A program made the position numbers and the translations under genes. From Dyadobacter endophyticus (lineage in GTDB: Bacteria > Bacteroidota > Bacteroidia > Cytophagales > Spirosomataceae), in the NCBI RefSeq assembly GCF_014641595.1, contig NZ_BMIA01000001.1:496001-560000 (forward strand): DNA of 64,000 bases, read 5' to 3'. Below, in pieces: positions 1 through 8,522 of this stretch. Under the pieces are notes generated by a model. That model was given only the letters and a program-made list of their open reading frames with translations, ran no database searches and was not told where the DNA came from. The stretch's first letter is position 1. Every line of letters starts with the position of its first letter.

Positions 1-1162
1 ATGCGGCAGTGCCTATGTTGCTGCAAGCTTTGGGGCCGGTTGCAGCAGGGATATCGGGCGAGCGCCGCACGTCATGAATATTCAGACCGTTACTGCCAAG
101 CCCCACACCGAGCAGGCCAATATTCAGATCAAGCTCTATGCGATCGAATATCACGGAGTTGCCGCTGGCATCTTTTGGTGCAAAATAGAAGGCCACTTGA
201 TTATTGTTCCCAGCTAAAAGCCCTAGTAAGTCTGTGTCCAGCAGTGCATTGACGAGTGTCGAAGTACCAATCGGTGTGCTGCCGTTGTAGCTCTGCAATG
301 TAATGCTCGATGCGAGATTCACTGCCAGGAACGACCCGCTTTGCGACAGGATGACCCGCACCGCATCGGCATTGTTGGAAACCCCATTGAAGAAGAACGT
401 CTGCTTAATATGTCCGCTTAGCAAAGCAACGCCCGTCGAGACGAAGGACGACTTTGAATTCAAATCATTATCAACAGCATTTCCTGCATTCAGCACATCA
501 AAATTTCCAAGCGTCAGACCCGAATAGTCTTTGGTTGAAACGTTGGGGCTGCCGCAATCGGCGACATTGAAAGGATAGGGGTTAGACGTATTCGTTGCTC
601 CTGGCCCGTAAAATGCATAATAAACCTGTAAAGTATTGGTCCCCAATGCGACCGGCGACGAGAGTTTAGTCCTAATGTACTTAAATGTGGCGGTGGGTGT
701 AACGGCCAGAAATACCGACCCGTCCGGAGTGTAGTAGGTTTTATAATTAGCAGACTGAACAGTTACCTGAACCCCATTTTTGTCGTGCGCGGTTAGCTCT
801 ACCCCTCCACCCAGCAAGGCATTTGTGTTGTTGTTGGTACGCACATACACAGTCACCGGAGCCGCTGCACCGCTGGTTACCTCTGCGGGAAATTCGAGCT
901 GTATCCAAGCCGTGGAAGTTCCCAACGTGCTGCTGGCAGTAAGCACTGCAAAGTTATTGTTTGGCTTGATATTCCCGGTAGCGTTTCTGGCATTGTCGGC
1001 GTTGGCCACCGAATAGCTTCCGGTGAGGCCACCGCCCGCCGCACTACCACCGTTGGTTTGCTTATCGGGATATACTGCATTTGCAGGCTGAGCAAAGGAA
1101 AATTGCACAAATCCCCCACTGCCGGCCAAAGCCAGAAGTAGTTTCAGGTAAAATTTTATCAA
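1..1162 (-). CDS. Large exported protein, 5' part only (runs off the left edge)
   Basis: Reading the minus strand from 1162 to base 1 gives 387 codons without a stop, so the gene continues beyond the window. The first residues (MIKFYLKLLLALAGSG, then a hydrophobic run ending SFAQPA) form a signal peptide, so the protein is exported. The rest is rich in Asn, Thr, Ser and Gly and looks like beta-sandwich surface protein sequence. I recognise no family. No ATG lies between the upstream in-frame TGA and the signal peptide, so I chose the TTG at 1162; the exact start is uncertain. A promoter-like element lies just upstream. In Bacteroidota such proteins are often large adhesins or type IX secretion cargo, but the C-terminus that would show this is outside the window. 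Confidence 0.7.
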   Translation of the reverse strand, partial: MIKFYLKLLLALAGSGGFVQFSFAQPANAVYPDKQTNGGSAAGGGLTGSYSVANADNARNATGNIKPNNNFAVLTASSTLGTSTAWIQLEFPAEVTSGAAAPVTVYVRTNNNTNALLGGGVELTAHDKNGVQVTVQSANYKTYYTPDGSVFLAVTPTATFKYIRTKLSSPVALGTNTLQVYYAFYGPGATNTSNPYPFNVADCGSPNVSTKDYSGLTLGNFDVLNAGNAVDNDLNSKSSFVSTGVALLSGHIKQTFFFNGVSNNADAVRVILSQSGSFLAVNLASSITLQSYNGSTPIGTSTLVNALLDTDLLGLLAGNNNQVAFYFAPKDASGNSVIFDRIELDLNIGLLGVGLGSNGLNIHDVRRSPDIPAATGPKACSNIGTAA

Positions 1163-1181
1163 ATGAAGAAGAAGGTTTACA

Positions 1182-1200
1182 TTTAAAATTACTTCTACAA
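1182..1200 (-). repeat. 19-base element, copy 1
   Basis: The 19-mer TTGTAGAAGTAATTTTAAA on the minus strand recurs exactly at 20689-20707 on the plus strand. Here it begins within the candidate -7 element and runs into the leader of the exported-protein gene. Function unknown; chance is possible because the element is AT-rich. Confidence 0.4.
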
Positions 1201-1227
1201 AGTAAGGAGCGGAATGGTGACATGCAA
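1198..1227 (-). promoter_or_regulatory. Candidate promoter for the exported protein
   Basis: On the minus strand a TTG (1225-1227) is followed after 20 bases by TACTTTG (1198-1204). This is one base shorter than the Bacteroidota -7 consensus TAnnTTTG; the -33 spacing is normal. The predicted start of transcription would be about 30 bases before the TTG start codon at 1162. Confidence 0.35.
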
Positions 1228-1352
1228 ATTTTCTTCAATAATTTATACGAAATTTTACAAAGTGCCTCCCAGGCTCCGTTTGGCAATTAATCCTACTCGG
1301 CAAAGATGAAAATGACTAACTTCGGCCTGTTAAACCGATCTAGCTGTTTCAA

Positions 1353-2138
1353 GTGGACAACCAACTTTTTAGCCTGCGAACTGTCAATGTGCTTCGTTAC
1401 CTGACCCCGCTTAGGGAAGGCGGTTCGCTGCCGGCCATTGCCGAGGCCAACGATGATTTTCTTTACGTGCTGAAATTCAGAGGAGCGGGGCAAGGTACAA
1501 AAGCTCTGATTTCAGAAATGATAGGAGGGGAACTAGCCCGTATTCTGGGACTCAAGGTTCCCGAGATAGTCTTTGCGAACCTCGACGAAGGTTTTGGCAG
1601 AACGGAGCCCGATGAGGAAATCCAGGATTTACTGAAAGCCAGCACCGGCCTGAACCTGGCAATGCATTACCTCTCAGGGGCTATTACATTTGATCCGGCT
1701 GTAACAAAGGTGGGGCCTCGACTGGCATCCGAGATCGTGTGGCTTGATAGTTTTCTAACCAACGTCGACCGCACCGCCCGCAATACCAACATGCTCATGT
1801 GGCATAAAGAGCTGTGGCTGATCGACCACGGGGCAGCACTTTATTTTCATCATTCATGGCAGAACTGGCAGGAGCAGGCTCGGCGGCCATTCATACAGAT
1901 AAAGGATCATGTTTTATTGCCAAACGCGTCGCTACTAACAGAAGTAAATGCTGAATTTCGCGAGCGGCTGGCCAATGGCGTTATTCCAGCGGTTGTATCC
2001 CTTATTCCCAACGACTGGTTGTCGGTGGATTCTCCATTTGAATCTGCCGATGAGCACCGGCAGGCCTACATTTCATATTTGCAGGCCCGCCTCTCAGCGT
2101 CTGAAATTTTTGTGAAAGGAGCCCAGGATGCCAGATAG
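1353..2138 (+). CDS. HipA-like Ser/Thr kinase
   Basis: A 261-residue protein with the HipA-type kinase core but far shorter than classical HipA (about 440 residues). The catalytic loop NVDRTARNTN carries Asp139 and Asn144, and LIDHG carries the metal-binding Asp158; a Lys in VLKFRG (41) is a candidate ATP contact. HipA-family kinases phosphorylate proteins such as aminoacyl-tRNA synthetases and can act as toxins, but the substrate here is unknown. An in-frame TAG at 1341 leaves GTG at 1353 as the first usable start. The stop overlaps the next gene by 11 bases, so translation is probably coupled. No HipB-like repressor is next to it; the DUF3037 protein takes that position. Confidence 0.8.
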   Translation: MDNQLFSLRTVNVLRYLTPLREGGSLPAIAEANDDFLYVLKFRGAGQGTKALISEMIGGELARILGLKVPEIVFANLDEGFGRTEPDEEIQDLLKASTGLNLAMHYLSGAITFDPAVTKVGPRLASEIVWLDSFLTNVDRTARNTNMLMWHKELWLIDHGAALYFHHSWQNWQEQARRPFIQIKDHVLLPNASLLTEVNAEFRERLANGVIPAVVSLIPNDWLSVDSPFESADEHRQAYISYLQARLSASEIFVKGAQDAR

Positions 2139-2514
2139 ATTTTTATACGAATATGCGGTGTTGCGCATCGTCCCGCGGGTTGAGCGGGAAGAATTCTTGA
2201 ACGTGGGTGTCGTATTGTATTGTCCTGCGAGAGGATTTCTTGCTTGTGTTTCCGAAGTCGAGCCAGATCGCCTGACAGCTTTCGCTAGTGGCATAGATCT
2301 GATCGAGGTTGAAAGATATCTTCATGCATTCAGGCAAATTTGCGAAGGTAACCGGCAGTGCGGAAGCCCTATTGCTGCATTGCCCGCTGCATCTCGCTTC
2401 CGGTGGCTTACAGCTACCCGCAGCACGGTTTTGCAGACATCCAAAGTCCATCCCGGTTTTTCTGCCGACCCGGCAGAAACATTGGAAAGGCTTTTTGTGC
2501 AGCAAGTAAAATAG
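2128..2514 (+). CDS. DUF3037 domain protein, partner of the HipA-like kinase
   Basis: A 128-residue soluble protein with the DUF3037 opening pattern (LYEYAVLRIVPRVEREEFLN, then a conserved NVGVVLYCP). Function unknown. In many genomes DUF3037 genes directly follow short HipA-like kinase genes, and here the 11-base overlap argues for a two-gene unit. It may modulate or be modified by the kinase; this is inference. Its last 100 bases overlap, on the opposite strand, the tail of the decayed LytTR gene. Confidence 0.75.
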   Translation: MPDRFLYEYAVLRIVPRVEREEFLNVGVVLYCPARGFLACVSEVEPDRLTAFASGIDLIEVERYLHAFRQICEGNRQCGSPIAALPAASRFRWLTATRSTVLQTSKVHPGFSADPAETLERLFVQQVK

Positions 2515-3088
2515 TCAGCCATTTCAGTTTAAGGTATTGCTGCACAAGCTCCTTGTTGCGGCGTGAAATCTCGATTCTTGAACCATCGGACAACAGCAAA
2601 AAATGTTTATTGTGCGTTACCTGCTTAATATACTTCGGATTGACGAGGTGTGATTTGTGTGTCCGGATGAAATTGAACTCGCCCAGCATCTCATCGAACT
2701 ATTCTAGGGTTTTACTGGCCAGAAACGGCCGCTTGCCGATCAGGTGAATACCCGTATAGTGTTTGTCGGCTTCCACCCGGAGAATTTCGTCGAGCGTGAA
2801 AAAGAACACGCTCTCACTTGAAGACACTGCAAGTCGGAATTCCCTGATCTTCTTTTCGATGTTGTGGACCAGGTTGTCGTACAATTGCTGGGTCTGCTGT
2901 TGCGGCTTTTCCTTTACCTTATAGACATGGCGATTGATGGCGGTTTGCAACTCTTCCGGGTCGACCGGTTTCAGCAGATAATCTAATGCGCTGAACCGGA
3001 TCGCCTGAATGACATATTGATTGAAGGCCGTTGCAAATACAATGTCGTAGGCGGTTTTTGCGGGCCAGCAGGAACTGACCTGTTGCAT
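2414..3088 (-). pseudogene. LytTR-family response regulator, decayed
   Basis: The minus strand encodes the end of a receiver domain (DIVFATAFNQYVIQAI, then ALDYLLKPVDPEEL), a linker, and a LytTR DNA-binding domain (RTHKSHLVNPKYI, then LSDGSRIEISRRNKE). Two lesions are visible. About 60 N-terminal residues, including the acidic pair and phospho-acceptor Asp of the receiver, are missing. An in-frame TAG at 2699-2701 splits the LytTR domain at the point where relatives read LEEFDEML. The frame is the same on both sides of the stop, so this is a nonsense mutation and not a frameshift. The C-terminal tail beyond about 2520 also looks unlike the family. Unless the stop is suppressed, no working regulator is made. 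Confidence 0.85.
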
Positions 3089-3235
3089 CTAATCGTTCCC
3101 AAAAACAAAATTAAGTACTCCTAGTAGCTTGTCAATTCGACAATTAGTGCGTGTTATTGCGTATTCCGAGCACCAAATTGAGGGCCCCAAATTTTTTGTT
3201 TCGAGTGGTTAGTGGTCTGGAAACTATCAATGCCG

Positions 3236-5161
3236 TTAAAGCCAGTCAAAGACTTTTTTGTATTTCAATACTATTACACCGAGTGGAGGCAATGTCAACG
3301 GTAGGGAATGCATATGTCCATGTTTTGGAATAGGGTAGGTTTCAATTTTTTCAAAATTCATAACATCGGCACCACCATAGCGCAGGTTGTCACTATTGAA
3401 TACTTCTTGATAATAGCCCGGCTTCGAGACACCAATTCGATAATTATTCCGCACCACCGGTGTAAAATTGGCAACAAATAGCAGTTGATCTGATAAGGAG
3501 GCTCCTTTCCTGATCCATGCAAGTACACTATTGGTAGCATCCTGGTGGTCGATCCATTCGAATCCTTCTGCTGAGAAATTTCTTTCATACAGCGCCGGCT
3601 CGTTGCGATAAAGCGAATTAAGATCCTTAATCAGCTTTTGGATGCCTTCATGCGGCGGATGCAGGTTTTCATTCCAGTCGAGGCTGTAATCATGCCGCCA
3701 TTCGTGGTGCTGTCCGAATTCCCCTCCCATAAAGAGCAACTTTGCACCCGGGTGCGCGTACATGTATGTATACAGCAAACGCAGCCCGGCAAAGCGTTGC
3801 CAATCGTCCCCGGGCATTTTTTGAAGCAATGAACGCTTCCCATGGACTACCTCATCATGCGAAAGGGGCAGCACAAAACGTTCAGAAAAGGCGTAATGCA
3901 AGCTGAACGAAAGTTGCTCGTGGTGATAGCTGCGGTAAACGGCGTCTTTTTTTAAATAAGCGAGAGAATCATGCATCCAGCCCATCATCCATTTAAGATC
4001 GAAACCAAGCCCACCACTGCTGACCGCATGGGTAACGCCGGGCCAGGCTGTGGATTCCTCAGCGATCGTGATCACATCCGGGAAAGACTGGTGAACGGCC
4101 CCATTGAATTCCCGCAAGAATTCTATTGCTTCCAGATTCTCCCTGCCGCCATAACGGTTTGGAATCCATTCGCCTTCTTTCCGTGAGTAGTCAAGATAAA
4201 GCATAGAGGCTACCGCGTCCACTCGCAGGCCGTCGATGTGGAATTTGTCCAGCCAGTAAAGTGCATTGGAAATTAGAAAACTTTTAACCTCATGACGCCC
4301 CGGGTTGAAAATGGCGCTTTTCCAATCGGGATGCAAACCCTGCCGTGGGTCGGCGTGCTCGTATAGATGCGATCCATCAAAATAGCTCAGCCCGTGCTCG
4401 TCGGTTGGGAAATGAGAAGGCACCCAGTCAAGAATTACGCCAATGCCAGCCTGATGCAACGCATTGACAAGAAACATAAAATCCTGAGGCGTTCCGTAGC
4501 GGCTTGTTGGTGCATAGTAACCGACTACCTGGTAACCCCACGATCCATAGAAGGGGTGCTCCATTACGGGCAGAAACTCTACATGGGTGAATCCCAAAAA
4601 CAGGCAGTATTCCGGAAGCTCGGCCGCTAGTTCACGGTACGTCATCTCGCGTCCGTCCTGGTCGTTCACCCGACGCCATGAGCCCAGATGCACTTCGTAA
4701 ATTGAAATTGGTTTGTTCAGCGCCGGAGATTTCCGTTCTTCGAGCCAGGCTTGATCACTCCATTCAAATTCCAGCCCCCACACCACCGAAGCGGTGCGCG
4801 GCGGAACTTCCCAATAAACCGCATAAGGATCACCTTTTTCGACTTCATAGCCATTATTGGAGCGTATGAAGTACTTGTAGAGCGCTCCCTGCCCAACGTC
4901 TGGAACAGTACCTTCCCAGATACCAGAGCCATCTGCACGGGCCAAAAGTAAGTGAGCTGCCCTGTCCCAACCGTTGAAGTTACCGATCACAGAAACTTCG
5001 GCAGCATTGGGCGCCCACACAGCGAAATGTGTTGCTTGGCCTTCTGTTTGGTGCTGAATATGTGCGCCGAGCTTATTGTAAATATGATAGTGTTTGCCGG
5101 ATCCGAACAGCTCAACGTCGTGGACGGTAAGTTGCGGTTTGTTCTGCTGTTGTAGCATCAT
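3236..5161 (-). CDS. glgB: 1,4-alpha-glucan branching enzyme
   Basis: A 641-residue GH13 enzyme that introduces alpha-1,6 branches into alpha-glucan by cutting and transferring alpha-1,4 segments. It has an N-terminal CBM48 domain (about residues 30-130, with NFNGW), a TIM barrel and a C-terminal beta domain. The nucleophile is Asp315 in GLRVDAVASM, the acid/base lies in AEES (368-369) and the third acid is Asp436 in LPLSHDEVVHG. Length matches a branching enzyme with one N-terminal module. It is the last gene of the glgE-treS/mak-glgB operon, 11 bases after the fusion gene, which fits its role of branching the linear chains made by GlgE. Confidence 0.96.
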   Translation of the reverse strand: MMLQQQNKPQLTVHDVELFGSGKHYHIYNKLGAHIQHQTEGQATHFAVWAPNAAEVSVIGNFNGWDRAAHLLLARADGSGIWEGTVPDVGQGALYKYFIRSNNGYEVEKGDPYAVYWEVPPRTASVVWGLEFEWSDQAWLEERKSPALNKPISIYEVHLGSWRRVNDQDGREMTYRELAAELPEYCLFLGFTHVEFLPVMEHPFYGSWGYQVVGYYAPTSRYGTPQDFMFLVNALHQAGIGVILDWVPSHFPTDEHGLSYFDGSHLYEHADPRQGLHPDWKSAIFNPGRHEVKSFLISNALYWLDKFHIDGLRVDAVASMLYLDYSRKEGEWIPNRYGGRENLEAIEFLREFNGAVHQSFPDVITIAEESTAWPGVTHAVSSGGLGFDLKWMMGWMHDSLAYLKKDAVYRSYHHEQLSFSLHYAFSERFVLPLSHDEVVHGKRSLLQKMPGDDWQRFAGLRLLYTYMYAHPGAKLLFMGGEFGQHHEWRHDYSLDWNENLHPPHEGIQKLIKDLNSLYRNEPALYERNFSAEGFEWIDHQDATNSVLAWIRKGASLSDQLLFVANFTPVVRNNYRIGVSKPGYYQEVFNSDNLRYGGADVMNFEKIETYPIPKHGHMHSLPLTLPPLGVIVLKYKKVFDWL

Positions 5162-5172
5162 AATACGATCAG

Positions 5173-8100
5173 TTAAACGATTACCCCCGCCTCTTTGTCG
5201 TTAAGAATGGCTCGGATGCCCCTTAAAGGCACCAGTACCCACGATGGTCTGTTGTTTACTTCATAGTTGAGCTCGTAAATGGCTTTTTGAAGCAGGTATG
5301 TTCTTAAAAGTGTTTCCAGGTCGCCTTTCTGATGCGGAATGATGGGACTGTTACCGACCGTCTCCAAATATGCCTTCATAAAAAAACCGCTCATGTAGTG
5401 ATACCATTGCTCCACAAAGGGTAGTAGTTTGTTCACATCCTCGGGCCTGATCTGGTTGTCCAGATACAGACTGCCGTGCGCTGCATAATGGAAAGACCGG
5501 AGCATGCCGGCCACGTCCCGCAAGGCGGATCGCTTCAACCTTCGTTCACTATAACTGCGCGCAGGTTCACCTTCAAAATCAAGAAGGACGAAGTCCTTCC
5601 CGGTAAACAGCACCTGTCCGAGGTGGTAGTCGCCGTGAATGCGGATTTTAGCAGTGTCGATCTTATGCCTATACACTTTTTTAAGTTCTGTCAGGATTTC
5701 TTCCCGGGACTGTATTATCTCCTCAGCCGCTTGCCGTGTTTCGGGATCCAATTTCCTGATATTCCGGTTGACGCTTTGAAATGCCACACGGACCAATGAT
5801 TGCAGCGATGAATATACTGAGCGTTGGTAATGCAGAGAGAATTCCTCCGGTTTAAAATCGGCATCATCCTTTTCTCCTGCAAGAGCCAGGTGCATTTCGG
5901 CAGTACGGACGCCCAACAGTCGGGCTTGCTCTGCGACATGTACATCTAGTAGTTCTTTAAGCATTTCGGGGATCTCCTCGTAGCTTGCCGGGTTAGTAAG
6001 TGTTCCCAGGAGTTCGCCCGGAAGCTCAAGGCCAGTAGTCGAGAGGACCTTTTCATTGAAACTATCCAGCCGGTCGAGCATGTTTGCCCAGGCATCTGTG
6101 GCATTTGGGACCATTTCCTGCATCATTCCCAGTACCATCGAATCTTTTTTGTATTTCCATTCAATAACCCCAACGTAAGCCGGGATATTCTTAAATCGGG
6201 CCTTATTGGTCAGGTATTGTGTGATTTCCACGTCGGGGTTAATGGCCCTGTCGACCTTGCGGTAAAGTTTGAAAAAATATTTTCCATCGTAAGCAATGGA
6301 TGTATTGCTCTGCTCTCCCGAAAGTACACGAGGCTTGATGCGGTCGGTTTCATTGATATGCTGGGCAAGCTGCCGGTGTGCCGAAAAGTGAATCTGGCTG
6401 TCTTTGGCTTGCAACCGCTCGTTTCCGGCCATATTCTGGATCAACGCCTGTTGCAGTTCAAGACCGTAGATAGCATCGAATAATACACCTTCTTCCTCGC
6501 CTTTAATCTGAATGCGCGCCAATACCGCCTGCGGGCAGTTTTCACGGACCTTAAACGCGAAGGGCACCTTGCCAAACGCGACAGGGAGCTGGTACATCTC
6601 CGGCAGGTCATTCTGATAGGAGATTTCCAGTAAGAACAGAAAGCATGGCGGGTTGTCTCCCAACGGAATGGAGGCATGCGATATGATACTGATTCGCTCC
6701 AGACCTTTCCCCTTTCCTCCAAACCACCTCATTTTCATTAGGTAAGAAGGCAAGATGCTGGTTTCCAGTTGTTCAATCACGGAGGGCTCCAAAAGATCTT
6801 TCCATCTTTCAAGCCTGATCAACGGCAGCTGCTGGTTCACGTCGATTTCTGGATGCGTTTTCTGCATTATAAAACACTGACAGCCATACGCTTCCAGGGT
6901 GAAGAAATAGGGGATATTGTCTTTGACAGAGGGAAATTTGTTTTTGCTATAAATTTCTACCGGCTGAAAACCCGTGTATTGGTCCAGATCCAGTTCTAAG
7001 GGCTGCGGAAACCTGGAAAGGTTGGCGATCACCAGCATCGTTTCGTTTTCGTATGTACGGGTGAATGCCAGTACTTTCGCATTCTCATGGTTTAGGAATT
7101 TGATGTCACCACGACTGAACGCCTTATACCTCTTACGCGTACTTATCGCCCGCCGCATCCACCACAACAACGAAGAAGAGTTCCGCGATTGTAATTCGAC
7201 ATTCACTGATTCGTAGTGGTATTGAGGATCCAGGATTAGCGGCAAGTACAGGCGCTGAGGGTTGGCCTGGGAGAACCCGGCATTGCGGTCGGGACTCCAT
7301 TGCATGGGTGTGCGCACGCCGTCACGGTCGCCGAGATAGAAATTATCCCCCATCCCGATCTCGTCGCCATAATAGATGATAGGTGTTCCCGGAAAAGTAA
7401 ATAGCAAGCTGTTCAGAAGCTCAATCTTCTTCCTGTTGTTTTCCATTAATGGGGCAAGCCGATGCCGTATACCAAGGTTGATCCGGGCTTTGGGATCTTT
7501 GACATACACCTTATACATATAGTCGCGCTCCTCGTCAGTCACCATTTCAAGCGTTAGCTCGTCGTGATTACGAAGAAAAATTCCCCATTGGCAATTTTCG
7601 GGGATGGCCGGGGTCTGGTCGAATATGTCGGTAAGAGGATAGCGGTCCTCCATTTGTAGCGACATAAACATCCGTGGCATGATCGGGAAGTGGTAGTTCA
7701 TTTGGCATTCATCACCATCGCCGAAATAAGCTGCCGAATCCTCAGGCCACATATTGGCCTCTGCCAGCAGCAATGTACCCGGATATCGGCCGTCGACGTG
7801 CTTTCTGAGTTTCTTCAAAAAAGCATGCGTCTCGGGCAAGTTCTCGCAATTGGTGCCGTCCCTTTCAAACAAGTAGGGTACAGCATCCAGCCGGAAGCCG
7901 TCGACGCCCATTTTGCACCAAAAATTAATGATCTTGAAAATCTCTTCCTGAACGTCCAGGCTATCGTAATTCAGATCAGGCTGATGATGAAAGAACCGGT
8001 GCCAGTAGTATTGCTCAGCCTCGGCGTCCCAGGTCCAATTGGATTTTTCATAATCCTGAAAAATTATGCGAGCATCCTTAAATTGTTTGGGATCGTCAGT

Positions 8101-8514
8101 CCACACGTAGTAATTTCTGTAGGCAGAGCCTTTCGGAGCGCGACGTGCCCTTTGGAACCAGGGGTGCTGATCGGAAGTGTGATTGATCACCAGCTCGGTA
8201 ATCACTTTCAGGCCCCGCTTGTGTGCCTCACGCAGGAAGGTTTTAAACTCCTGAATATCGCCGTATGAGGGATTAATGGTGTAGTAATCAGCAATATCAT
8301 ATCCATCATCGCGCAGAGGCGAAGGGTAAAAAGGTAGGAGCCAGATTGCCGTAACCCCTAGGTCCTCAAGGTAATCCAACTGTTGCATCAGGCCCTGAAA
8401 ATCGCCTATCCCATCGCAGTTTCCGTCCTTGAAAGCTTTGATATGAAGTTCATAAATAACTGCATCTTTATACCAATGCAAATTTTTCTCGGGCATTCCT
8501 TTGCTGTATTCCAT
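5173..8514 (-). CDS. treS: Trehalose synthase - maltokinase fusion
   Basis: A 1113-residue two-enzyme fusion. Residues 1 to about 550 are trehalose synthase (GH13), which interconverts trehalose and maltose; catalytic residues are Asp210 (GFRLDAVPYL), Glu252 (AEANMWP) and Asp318 (RNHDEL). Residues from about 560 to the end are a maltokinase (Mak/Pep2), recognisable from YLMKMRWFGGKGKG and the kinase loop IHGDYHLGQV followed by LLDFEGEP, which makes maltose 1-phosphate from maltose and ATP. The fusion therefore turns trehalose into the donor for GlgE, whose gene lies directly upstream (8-base gap). A second ATG six codons in is a possible start. TreS-Mak fusions are well known in GlgE pathways. 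Confidence 0.95.
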   Translation of the reverse strand: MEYSKGMPEKNLHWYKDAVIYELHIKAFKDGNCDGIGDFQGLMQQLDYLEDLGVTAIWLLPFYPSPLRDDGYDIADYYTINPSYGDIQEFKTFLREAHKRGLKVITELVINHTSDQHPWFQRARRAPKGSAYRNYYVWTDDPKQFKDARIIFQDYEKSNWTWDAEAEQYYWHRFFHHQPDLNYDSLDVQEEIFKIINFWCKMGVDGFRLDAVPYLFERDGTNCENLPETHAFLKKLRKHVDGRYPGTLLLAEANMWPEDSAAYFGDGDECQMNYHFPIMPRMFMSLQMEDRYPLTDIFDQTPAIPENCQWGIFLRNHDELTLEMVTDEERDYMYKVYVKDPKARINLGIRHRLAPLMENNRKKIELLNSLLFTFPGTPIIYYGDEIGMGDNFYLGDRDGVRTPMQWSPDRNAGFSQANPQRLYLPLILDPQYHYESVNVELQSRNSSSLLWWMRRAISTRKRYKAFSRGDIKFLNHENAKVLAFTRTYENETMLVIANLSRFPQPLELDLDQYTGFQPVEIYSKNKFPSVKDNIPYFFTLEAYGCQCFIMQKTHPEIDVNQQLPLIRLERWKDLLEPSVIEQLETSILPSYLMKMRWFGGKGKGLERISIISHASIPLGDNPPCFLFLLEISYQNDLPEMYQLPVAFGKVPFAFKVRENCPQAVLARIQIKGEEEGVLFDAIYGLELQQALIQNMAGNERLQAKDSQIHFSAHRQLAQHINETDRIKPRVLSGEQSNTSIAYDGKYFFKLYRKVDRAINPDVEITQYLTNKARFKNIPAYVGVIEWKYKKDSMVLGMMQEMVPNATDAWANMLDRLDSFNEKVLSTTGLELPGELLGTLTNPASYEEIPEMLKELLDVHVAEQARLLGVRTAEMHLALAGEKDDADFKPEEFSLHYQRSVYSSLQSLVRVAFQSVNRNIRKLDPETRQAAEEIIQSREEILTELKKVYRHKIDTAKIRIHGDYHLGQVLFTGKDFVLLDFEGEPARSYSERRLKRSALRDVAGMLRSFHYAAHGSLYLDNQIRPEDVNKLLPFVEQWYHYMSGFFMKAYLETVGNSPIIPHQKGDLETLLRTYLLQKAIYELNYEVNNRPSWVLVPLRGIRAILNDKEAGVIV

Positions 8515-8522
8515 CTGCTCTC

